Of a stretch of 64,000 bases of DNA, positions 25,801 through 32,832 are shown one piece after another. Every line of letters starts with the position of its first letter. Position 1 is the stretch's first letter. The notes under the pieces are model-generated. The model saw nothing but the letters and a program-made list of their open reading frames with translations, made no database searches and was not told the origin of the DNA. Origin of the DNA: Martelella limonii (GTDB lineage Bacteria > Pseudomonadota > Alphaproteobacteria > Rhizobiales > Rhizobiaceae); contig NZ_JABUOU010000001.1 in NCBI RefSeq assembly GCF_013344475.1, positions 620,001-684,000 of the forward strand, in the 5' to 3' direction. The position numbers and the translations under genes were made by a program.

Positions 25801-26472
25801 ATGTTTGATAGCATTCACACCATACCGGTCTCCGATCCGCTAGCCGCGGCCGCCCGAACAAGCGCCGCAGGCGCTTATTTGCGTGGCGGCATGCGCGCCA
25901 GGAAGGGTAGGGGATTGACCGATCTTTCGGTAGAGGAAATGACATTGTGTCTGAGCCGCGTCGGCCGAACGCGCGACAGGGCTGCCTACGAGCGCCTGTT
26001 CCGCCATTTCGGTCCGCGAATCCGCTCTTACATGATGAAGCGCGCAAGCGATGCAGCGCTTGCAGAAGAGTTGATGCAGGAGACCATGATGATGGTCTGG
26101 CGCAAGGCCGAACTGTTCGACCCGCAGCGCGGCAATGCCTCGGCATGGATCTTTACAGTCGCCCGGAATGTGCGGGTCGACAGCATCAGAAAGGCGCGGC
26201 GCCCGGAATTCGATGCGGAAGACCCCGCCTTCGTGCCGGACGCACCGGCGGCGCCCGATGAAAGCTTCGAGCAGGAACAGTCCGCCAAACGCATGCGCGA
26301 CGCCCTGTCCACCCTTCCCGAAGAACAGGCCGAGCTCCTGCGCCTTTCGTTTTTCGAGGATGTATCGCACAGCCTGATCGCCGATCGTCTCGGCCTTCCG
26401 CTTGGCACCGTCAAATCCCGTATCAGAGCAGCGTTTTCCAGGCTGAGAGCCGCGCTTGGAGAAGAAAAATGA
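25801..26472 (+). CDS. rpoE: ECF sigma factor, RpoE/ChrR (ECF11-like) type
   Basis: A sigma-70-family protein of up to 223 residues. Region 2 includes AAYERLFRHFGPRIRSYMMK and AEELMQETMMMVWRKAELFD, with AWIFTVARNVRVDSIRK after it; region 4 shows LSTLPEEQAELLRLSFFED and LIADRLGLPLGTVKSRIRAA. The partner directly downstream is a ChrR-type anti-sigma factor, and the two overlap in ATGA. In Rhodobacter this pair responds to singlet oxygen. The start is uncertain: GTG 25792, ATG 25801 or an ATG near 25891 are in frame; the first 30-40 residues are not conserved in character. Confidence 0.9.
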   Translation: MFDSIHTIPVSDPLAAAARTSAAGAYLRGGMRARKGRGLTDLSVEEMTLCLSRVGRTRDRAAYERLFRHFGPRIRSYMMKRASDAALAEELMQETMMMVWRKAELFDPQRGNASAWIFTVARNVRVDSIRKARRPEFDAEDPAFVPDAPAAPDESFEQEQSAKRMRDALSTLPEEQAELLRLSFFEDVSHSLIADRLGLPLGTVKSRIRAAFSRLRAALGEEK

Positions 26473-27149
26473 AGACAAGCACAATCCATCACCATATCAG
26501 CGAGCCGCTTCTGCTTGAATATGCCGCCGGAACACTGGAGGAGGGCTGGTCGCTGGCCGTCGCCACCCATCTGGCGCTCTGCCCGCATTGCCGCCAGCAG
26601 CTTCGCCTGATGGAAGCCGCCGGCGCGACCATGCTGGAAGAACTCGCGCCCGAACCTGCGGCGATCTCCGAAGATCACTCATGGAACGCCCTGCTCGCGC
26701 GACTCAACGATGCGCACGCCGAGCCGCAGCAGCCGCCGAGGCCGGAGCCGGTGGCCGAGACCGCGTTGCTCGTGCCGGAGCCGCTACGAAGCTATATCGG
26801 CGGCTCGCTTGAAAGCGTCCAGTGGCGCAGGCTTGGCCTGAATGCCCACCAGGCGATCCTGCAGCCCGATGGCGGGGCCGTGCAGGCCCGCCTGCTGCGG
26901 GTCGGCCCCGGCCAGCCGCTGCCCGAACACAGCCATGGCGGGCGCGAGCTCACGCTGGTGCTGAAGGGCAGCTACATCTCCGAGGGCCAGCTCTTTGCCG
27001 CAGGCGATCTGGAGGAGGAGGACGACGAGACGCTCCACAGTCCGGTCGTGACCGGCGATGGCGAGTGCATCTGTCTCGTGGTCACCGATGCGCCGCTGAG
27101 ATTTCAAAGCCGGCTGATGCGGATGGTACAGCCGCTGCTGGGCATATGA
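26469..27149 (+). CDS. chrR: ChrR-type zinc anti-sigma factor with cupin domain
   Basis: A 226-residue two-domain protein. The N-terminal anti-sigma domain offers zinc ligands His9, His34, Cys38 and Cys41 (motif THLALCPHC), matching the spacing in Rhodobacter ChrR. The C-terminal cupin carries His154, His156, Glu160 and His190 (PEHSHGGRE, then ETLH), again with the ChrR spacing. The N-terminal domain would hold the upstream sigma factor inactive, and the cupin is needed for release by singlet oxygen. Both metal sites are complete, so the protein should be functional. It overlaps the sigma gene by 4 bases. Confidence 0.95.
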   Translation: MKTSTIHHHISEPLLLEYAAGTLEEGWSLAVATHLALCPHCRQQLRLMEAAGATMLEELAPEPAAISEDHSWNALLARLNDAHAEPQQPPRPEPVAETALLVPEPLRSYIGGSLESVQWRRLGLNAHQAILQPDGGAVQARLLRVGPGQPLPEHSHGGRELTLVLKGSYISEGQLFAAGDLEEEDDETLHSPVVTGDGECICLVVTDAPLRFQSRLMRMVQPLLGI

Positions 27150-27157
27150 GGAACGTC

Positions 27158-27571
27158 ATGAACCGCTTTCTGGTCGCCGTCATCGCAACGGTTCTCTGCT
27201 TTTCCGCGCTGGATTTCATCTGGCTCGGCACGGTCGCCTTCGACTTCTACCAGTCGGAAATCGGCCCGCTTCTGCTGGAGAGCCCGAACTGGAACGCCGG
27301 TTTAAGTTTCTACCTCATGTACATGATCGGCATCTTCTATTTTGCCGTCATGCCGGGGGTGAAGGCGCGTTCATCGCTCAAGGGGCTCGCCAACGGCGCG
27401 CTGTTCGGCCTGATGGCCTACGGCACCTATGACCTCACCAACATGGCAACCCTTTCCGGCTGGTCGTGGACGGTGGTCGCCGTGGACATGGCTTGGGGGG
27501 CGTTTGCAACCGGTCTCACCGGTTTTGTGGCGACCCTTGCCGCCAACAGGCTTGGCCGCAGCGCTGCTTGA
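27158..27571 (+). CDS. DUF2177 family membrane protein
   Basis: A 137-residue protein with four predicted membrane segments: the start MNRFLVAVIATVLCFSALDF, then FYLMYMIGIFYFAVMPG, NGALFGLMAYGTYDLTNMAT and a last segment with MAWGAFATGLTG. The motifs D-F-x-W-L-G and AYGTYDLTN-x-AT are typical of DUF2177. The function is unknown. ATG 27158 has a GAGGAAC ribosome site; ATG 27146 overlaps chrR. It follows chrR by 8 bases, so it should be controlled by the sigma factor. Confidence 0.88.
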   Translation: MNRFLVAVIATVLCFSALDFIWLGTVAFDFYQSEIGPLLLESPNWNAGLSFYLMYMIGIFYFAVMPGVKARSSLKGLANGALFGLMAYGTYDLTNMATLSGWSWTVVAVDMAWGAFATGLTGFVATLAANRLGRSAA

Positions 27572-27615
27572 CTTTCCCGATCCCGTGTCCTTTGAAAGGC
27601 GCGGAAGGGAATGCC

Positions 27616-28257
27616 ATGTACACGCTGACGGGCCCCGCGACATCCGAGCGGGAAATCAGGAAAAGCCGCTTCGCCACCATCGCCGCGCCGGTGCACGACG
27701 AGGCGGAGGCGCGGCGCTTCATCGCCGAAAATTCCTTCGCCGACGCCACCCATAATTGCTGGGCCTGGCGGATCGGCGCCGATTACCGCTTTTCCGACGA
27801 CGGCGAGCCGGGCGGCACGGCGGGCAAGCCGATCCTTCAGGCGATCGAGGGGCAGGACATCGATCGCGTGGCGGTGCTCGTGACCCGCTGGTTCGGCGGC
27901 GTGAAACTCGGCACCGGCGGCCTTGCGCGCGCATATGGGGGAAGTGCTGCCGAGTGCCTGCGTATGGCCGAAAAACAGCCGGTCGTCGCCATGACCAGCG
28001 TTGAACTGCCGGTCGGCTTTTCCGATCTTGCGCTGGTGGAAGCCCGTCTCGCCGCCTTTGACGGTCTGCTGATCGACGCACGGGATTTTACCGCCGAGGG
28101 TGCCGACTTCCGCCTCCGCGTGCCAGAGGCCGAGGCCCGCGCGCTTGCCGATCTCGTCCGCGAACTCACCCATGGCCGCTCGCTTGCCCGCTTTCCCGAT
28201 GAAGAAGCGGATGAATCGCGCGGGGATGAGGGAACCCGAGGCGCGACGGGGCGTTGA
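27616..28257 (+). CDS. yigZ: YigZ/IMPACT family protein
   Basis: A 213-residue cytosolic protein. The N-terminal UPF0029/Impact domain has EREIRKSRFATIAAPV, DATHNCWAWRIG, FSDDGEPGGTAGKPIL and VTRWFGGVKLGTGGLARAYG. The second domain (about 130-200) is a ferredoxin-like fold. Relatives affect translation or protease activity, but the role in bacteria is not settled. ATG 27616 begins the conserved domain; upstream in-frame starts lie inside the DUF2177 gene. Confidence 0.92.
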   Translation: MYTLTGPATSEREIRKSRFATIAAPVHDEAEARRFIAENSFADATHNCWAWRIGADYRFSDDGEPGGTAGKPILQAIEGQDIDRVAVLVTRWFGGVKLGTGGLARAYGGSAAECLRMAEKQPVVAMTSVELPVGFSDLALVEARLAAFDGLLIDARDFTAEGADFRLRVPEAEARALADLVRELTHGRSLARFPDEEADESRGDEGTRGATGR

Positions 28258-28299
28258 GGAAGTGCTATTTTCTTCCAAATCCCTTTGAAGGTTTCGCCC

Positions 28300-28635
28300 A
28301 TGCGCTCCGCCATTGCCATTGCCGTCTTCGCCGCAACCCTTGCCTCCTGCACCCAGCGCTCGGAAGAGATCGGCGCCATGCCGATGTCGCCGGCAGAATT
28401 TGCAGGCTCAAGCTGTGCCGACCTTCTCGGCCAGTACGAGGTCGAGAATGCCAAGCTCAAGGATCTGTCCCAGCAGCAGGATAGCGAGATCGTGGGCGAT
28501 GTCCGCGCTTTCGGCGCAAACCTCGGCAGCATGTCCGATGCCAATCTGAAGAACCAGGAAACGACGATTGCCTATTCCAAGGGGCGGCTGAACGCGATCG
28601 ACATCGCCATGCGCCGCCAGAACTGCCCGCGCTGA
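28300..28635 (+). CDS. Small lipoprotein, unknown function
   Basis: A 111-residue protein with a short signal peptide ending in the lipobox LASC near residue 17, so it is probably anchored to a membrane. The rest is mainly helical with a Gln/Lys-rich middle (ENAKLKDLSQQQDSE) and a C-terminal cysteine. It begins at ATG 28300. No family function is recognised. Confidence 0.75.
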   Translation: MRSAIAIAVFAATLASCTQRSEEIGAMPMSPAEFAGSSCADLLGQYEVENAKLKDLSQQQDSEIVGDVRAFGANLGSMSDANLKNQETTIAYSKGRLNAIDIAMRRQNCPR

Positions 28636-28777
28636 CACGCAGGCGATTGCATTGAAAGGCGCGCGGCGCGTATAGGAGGGGATCGGGCCGCTCTGGCCCT
28701 TGCATCCCGTCATCGCCGCGGCTCCAGTGCATTTCCGCCCGGGCCTGCCGCGCCCCTCGTCCGGAGTTGACCGCCGC

Positions 28778-29866
28778 ATGACTGCCCCCGAAGCACCGGA
28801 AAGGCCGGCTGGCCCCGCCACCAGAAGCGCGGGGCTTTTGCGCATCTGGCTGCCGCTTCTTGCCGTCTCCATCGCCATCGGCGCGCTGCTCCAGCTTCTG
28901 GAACTGCCGGCCTCGCTGCTGCTCGGGCCGATGCTGGCGGCGATCCTGTTTTCCGGAGCCGGCCGCAAGATCGTGATGCCGAAGCTTCCCTTCAACCTCG
29001 CGCAAGGGGTGATCGGCACGCTGGTGGCAAGCACGATGACGGCGCCGGTGCTGGAAGAGGTCGGCAATGACTGGATGCTGTTTGCAGGCGGCGTGCTCTC
29101 TGTGGTGTTCGTCAGCCTCGTCATAGGCTGGCTTCTGGCGCGCTATCAGGTGCTGCCCGGTACCACCGCGATCTGGGGCGCGTTTCCGGGAGCCGCCACG
29201 GTGATGACGCTGATGTCCGGCGCCTACGGCGCGGATATGCGGCTCGTTGCCTTCATGCAATATACCCGCGTGGTGATCGTGACGCTGGTGGCCGCCACCA
29301 TCGCACGGGTCTGGACCGGCGGCGGAGGCCAGTCCGAAGCGGCGCTCTGGCTGACGGAACCGCGCTGGTGGCCGCTTGGGCAGACGCTGCTGATGGTGGT
29401 CTCCGGCGTTCTGATCGGCCGCCGGCTGAAGCTGCCCGCAGGACCGATGATCGTACCCGTGGTGCTGGGCTCGGCGCTCAATGTCGCGGGCCTGATCGAG
29501 ATCGAGCTGCCGCGCGCGCTTCTGGCCGCAAGCTATGCTCTGGTCGGCTGGGGCATCGGGTCGCGGTTTGATCGCGACGTCCTTCTTCATGCGCGGCGCG
29601 CGCTGCCGCGCGTCCTTGCCTCGATCTTCGCGCTTGTTGCGGTCTGCGCCTGTTTTGCTGGCCTTCTGGTCTGGCTTGCCGATATCGATCCGCTGACCGC
29701 CTATCTCGCCACCAGCCCCGGAGGCGCGGATGCAGTCGCCATCATTTCCGCCTCCACCAATGTCGATGTCGCCTTCGTGATGGCGATGCAGATTGCGCGG
29801 TTCTTCTTCGTGATGGCGCTCGGGCCGATGCTGGCGCGCTTCGTGGCGGGCAGGAGCCGGTTCTAG
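28778..29866 (+). CDS. AbrB-family (PF05145-type) membrane protein, putative transporter
   Basis: A 362-residue inner-membrane protein with about ten hydrophobic segments arranged as two homologous halves, each carrying a conserved glycine-rich turn: FPGAATVMTLMSGAYG in the first and TSPGGADAVAIISAST in the second. These 'AbrB' or 'ammonia monooxygenase' membrane proteins are distinct from the DNA-binding AbrB regulator; the substrate is not known. ATG 28778 was chosen so that the short polar N-terminus precedes the first segment. It stands alone between unrelated genes. Confidence 0.85.
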   Translation: MTAPEAPERPAGPATRSAGLLRIWLPLLAVSIAIGALLQLLELPASLLLGPMLAAILFSGAGRKIVMPKLPFNLAQGVIGTLVASTMTAPVLEEVGNDWMLFAGGVLSVVFVSLVIGWLLARYQVLPGTTAIWGAFPGAATVMTLMSGAYGADMRLVAFMQYTRVVIVTLVAATIARVWTGGGGQSEAALWLTEPRWWPLGQTLLMVVSGVLIGRRLKLPAGPMIVPVVLGSALNVAGLIEIELPRALLAASYALVGWGIGSRFDRDVLLHARRALPRVLASIFALVAVCACFAGLLVWLADIDPLTAYLATSPGGADAVAIISASTNVDVAFVMAMQIARFFFVMALGPMLARFVAGRSRF

Positions 29867-29963
29867 AGCGCCGTCGGTTTTGCATCGTCGAATTTCCGTT
29901 GTCGGAAAGCGCCGATGGCGCTAGCCTCAGCCAACGATAACAGGGTCAGGCGGAGGAAATCCC

Positions 29964-30941
29964 ATGTGCACGCGCATCTTCTATGAAACCGGAACCGGGA
30001 CCTATCTCACAGGGCGCTCGATGGACTGGCAGGATCTCACCATGCAGTCCGATCTCTGGGTGTTTCCGCGCGGCTTTTCCCGCAATGGCGGGGTCGGCGC
30101 GGGCTCTGCCGAATGGACGTCGAAATACGGCTCGGTGATCGTCGCGATCTACAATCTCGCGACCTCGGACGGCCTGAACGAGGCGGGCCTTGCCGGCAAC
30201 ATGCTCTATCTGGTGGAATCGACCTATGGCGACCCGCAGGCGCGCGACAAGCCGCTGATTTCCGTCGGCGCATGGCTCCAATACATGCTCGACAATTTCG
30301 CGACCGTCGCCGAGGCGGTCGCCGCAATGGAGGGCGACCCGCTCACCATCGTCACGGGTGACGCGCCAAACGGCGCGCCCGCCAACGTGCATCTGGCGCT
30401 CTCCGACCCCTCCGGCGACAGCGCGATCTTCGAATTCGTCGATGGCGCGCTCCATATCCACCACAGCCGCGACTACCGGGTGATGACCAATTCGCCGACC
30501 TTCGACCAGCAGCTTGCGATCAACGCCTATTGGGATCTGGTCGGCGGCAGGAGCTTTCTCCCCGGCACGGTGAAGGCCGCCGACCGGTTTGCGCGCGCGA
30601 GCTACAACCTCAAATCCGCGACCCCGCAGAAGGACAGGCGTGCAGCGCTCGCCTCGGTGTTCTCGCAGGTGCGCGCCATCTCCTCGCCGCTCGGCATGTC
30701 GGACCCCGAAAAGCCCAATATCGCCTCCACCCTCTGGCGCACCGTCGCCGAACACGACCACCGCCGCTACTATTTCGACTCCGTTATCAACCCCTCGGTG
30801 TTCTGGGTCGAACTCGCGGATTTCGACTTGTCCGAGGGCGCGCCGGCGAAGCGGCTGGGGCTCGGCGATCCGGATATTCCGGGCGGGGATGTTTCGGGGT
30901 TGATGGAGGAGGCGGAGGCGTTTGAGTTTCTGGTGCCGTGA
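29964..30941 (+). CDS. Choloylglycine hydrolase family amidase (linear amide C-N hydrolase)
   Basis: A 325-residue Ntn-hydrolase. Cys2 follows the initiator Met, so removal of Met exposes the catalytic nucleophile. GRSMDWQD near residue 17 contains the conserved Arg and Asp, DGLNEAGLAGNMLYL near 69-83 is typical, and VMTNSPTFDQQ and the late asparagine/arginine residues belong to the active site. Known members cleave bile-acid conjugates, penicillin V or acyl-homoserine lactones; in a soil-type bacterium the last two are plausible, but this is inference. There is no signal peptide. A GGCGGAGG ribosome site precedes ATG 29964. Confidence 0.92.
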   Translation: MCTRIFYETGTGTYLTGRSMDWQDLTMQSDLWVFPRGFSRNGGVGAGSAEWTSKYGSVIVAIYNLATSDGLNEAGLAGNMLYLVESTYGDPQARDKPLISVGAWLQYMLDNFATVAEAVAAMEGDPLTIVTGDAPNGAPANVHLALSDPSGDSAIFEFVDGALHIHHSRDYRVMTNSPTFDQQLAINAYWDLVGGRSFLPGTVKAADRFARASYNLKSATPQKDRRAALASVFSQVRAISSPLGMSDPEKPNIASTLWRTVAEHDHRRYYFDSVINPSVFWVELADFDLSEGAPAKRLGLGDPDIPGGDVSGLMEEAEAFEFLVP

Positions 30942-31173
30942 TTGAGATCGATCTATTTACTCGAAAGCTGCGCCTAAGGCCTCATAGCGCACGTTAAGTG
31001 GGCGGTAGACAAGCTACCCTCAGAACCTGATCAGTGAGCACTCTCCGTTGCACCCTGGGCGAGAGATAAGTAATGGCAAAAAGAAAGCCATCTTGTAACA
31101 AAGGAGGCATAGAGGCCACATTCATACAGCGTTGACGATTGCTGTATTCCGGCTGTTCTTTGAAGTGAATTTT

Positions 31174-32391
31174 CTAAAATTTCATCTTTTTCTGAATATC
31201 ATTATATTTATCTATATCTGATCTGATTATTCTTATACGTTCATCTACAACGATGTACTCGGAGGCTAGCTGGTCGATAAATTCTTCCAGCTTTTGTTTT
31301 TCCACCATGTCGTTAGAATTACGAGATTCAATGATGTATTTATCCAACCTTGTTTCAATATTGTCCCTCATTTCTTCTAGATCGGACATAATAGAATTTA
31401 GATCTCTAATTTTTTCGTGCAATTTTATATCATTATTTATAAAATTACTGCTTTTTAAAAATTTTCTATAATTTTTAATAAACGGATCAAATTTTGAATC
31501 GTGAATATCTTCGATCTTATATTTTGCCGTCTTCTCAAGCTCGCTTATGGTATTTTGGCTTATATTCTCATTTAGCTCATTGAATGCATACCTTAGGAAC
31601 TGATCTGATTTATATATAAGTATTTCCTGTTGAGATTCTCTTTTGAATTCTTCAATGAGCTCAGGTCTTGGACCGATTGTTCTACCATGAACGCGAAGCC
31701 ACCAATCTTCTTTGTTGTCATCAGTGACGAAAACCAGAGGACGCTTAACTTCAGATGAATGCTGAATAAGTTGTTTCCACAAAATGTAGTCGCCGAAATT
31801 TGAGCGCTTCTCATAATCTGTTTTGGGCTCTTTTATTTTGGGGAAATCCTCATAGCCAGGAGGGACTTTAGCTTCCATTCTCGTTTGCCCAGTGCTGAGT
31901 ATTTCCTGTAGAATTTCATCTGGGAGCGGTTCGCCCAGTCGATCCTCAAAGATTTCATCCAAAGCCAGAAGAATACTGTCTTTTGAGAGACGCTTCAAAT
32001 GGTTGTCGCGTTCGATTTTTAAGCTAACTTTGCCTTCTTCTAAAACACTAACCAGTTTATCGTGAATCGATTCTGGAAGAAAAGGATGCCCCATTTTCCC
32101 ACGAAGATCTTCAATGAGACGGTCAATGGTTGAAATGGAATTATCATAGGATTTCCCTTGATTGGAAATCTCATTGAGACGGTTCTTAAAGAACTCTGAA
32201 GCCGCCTGTTCGGGCAAAAACAATTTCGGCCGGCGTCCTCGTATCACAGACAGAAACTCAGATGACGAGCTTTCAGAATATCTGTAGAGATTGAGGAGAC
32301 AATTTGCATCAAACGCGAAGTCTGCACTCTGCCATATTGATCTAATCTTGTCTTCACTTCGTTCAAAATGCTGAAAAAACTGATTTCTCAT
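31174..32391 (-). CDS. PIN-like domain protein, AT-rich horizontally acquired gene
   Basis: A 405-residue protein. The N-terminal PIN-like domain opens FAFDANCLLNLYRY (first acidic residue, about 28), then LFLPEQAASEFFKNR, a middle NFGDYILWKQLI with Asp (about 200) and VFVTDDNKEDWW (about 225). The layout matches PIN_8-type RNase domains, with the expected acidic metal ligands. The C-terminal 150 residues are long charged helices (DLEEMRDNIETRLDKYI), probably a coiled coil. The gene is clearly AT-rich beside its neighbours and is alone between unrelated genes. A role in phage defence or RNA cleavage is plausible but unproven; no partner gene is visible. Confidence 0.8.
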   Translation of the reverse strand: MRNQFFQHFERSEDKIRSIWQSADFAFDANCLLNLYRYSESSSSEFLSVIRGRRPKLFLPEQAASEFFKNRLNEISNQGKSYDNSISTIDRLIEDLRGKMGHPFLPESIHDKLVSVLEEGKVSLKIERDNHLKRLSKDSILLALDEIFEDRLGEPLPDEILQEILSTGQTRMEAKVPPGYEDFPKIKEPKTDYEKRSNFGDYILWKQLIQHSSEVKRPLVFVTDDNKEDWWLRVHGRTIGPRPELIEEFKRESQQEILIYKSDQFLRYAFNELNENISQNTISELEKTAKYKIEDIHDSKFDPFIKNYRKFLKSSNFINNDIKLHEKIRDLNSIMSDLEEMRDNIETRLDKYIIESRNSNDMVEKQKLEEFIDQLASEYIVVDERIRIIRSDIDKYNDIQKKMKF

Positions 32392-32668
32392 ATTGCTACC
32401 GATATTCTCACGATGAAAATAACAATCAATCCGGTTAATTCATCAATGCTATGCTATATTTCAATTTAAGAAAAGTAAAAATCGCGCCCATATAGCTATC
32501 GGTTCGGCAATATAACCAAACACCGGTGGACATTTTGATGGATGCTGCGGCTTCAGTCTGCATTCGAGCCGACAACTGAAGCGCCTCTGCCAGCGAGAAG
32601 CGTGTATAGTTCTTGCTTCGCAGCATCGTCTCAGCCGCAAGCTCCGCTCGCGTCAAACGTGATTGGAT

Positions 32669-32687
32669 CCTCGGGTCAAGCCCGAGG
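32669..32687. repeat. Palindromic dispersed repeat, copy 1
   Basis: CCTCGGG (32669-32675), loop TCAAG, CCCGAGG (32681-32687), followed by ATGACGC. A second, less perfect copy occurs at 37613-37633. Short palindromes of the form (C)TCGGG-TCAAG-CCCGAG-GATGACG are widespread intergenic repeats in Alphaproteobacteria. Confidence 0.7.
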
Positions 32688-32720
32688 ATGACGCCGAGAG
32701 TTGAGAATGGTTACGGAAAC

Positions 32721-32752
32721 GAAGAAAGGTCGGCGGTTTGGGTTCGCCGACC
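32721..32752 (-). terminator. Rho-independent terminator of the gcv operon
   Basis: On the minus strand GGTCGGCG (32752-32745) pairs with CGCCGACC (32735-32728) around a 9-base loop, an 8-bp perfect stem, followed by TTTCTTCG. It lies about 80 bases downstream of the gcvP stop and fits an intrinsic terminator for gcvT-gcvH-gcvP. Confidence 0.7.
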
Positions 32753-32832
32753 TCGCGGCCACGGTATCATGTTATCTGCCGATGGGTGTAGGCTGCGCTC
32801 TCCCGTCCCCGTCGGGACCAACAGGCCGCCCT

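Larger units (their letters stand above)
32392..32832. other. Intergenic boundary between the AT-rich insertion and gcvP
   Basis: About 440 bases lie between the PIN-like gene and the end of gcvP. The first 80 bases are AT-rich and likely hold the PIN gene promoter. The rest returns to high GC and contains a short minus-strand open frame (32435-32656) of doubtful status, a palindromic repeat and a terminator hairpin for the gcv operon. No convincing gene is seen. Confidence 0.6.

Noticed and set aside
31073-31135. A 20-codon frame starting ATG GCA AAA in the AT-rich gap after the hydrolase gene
   Set aside because: It is too short, has no homologue that I recognise and no clear ribosome site, so it was not called.
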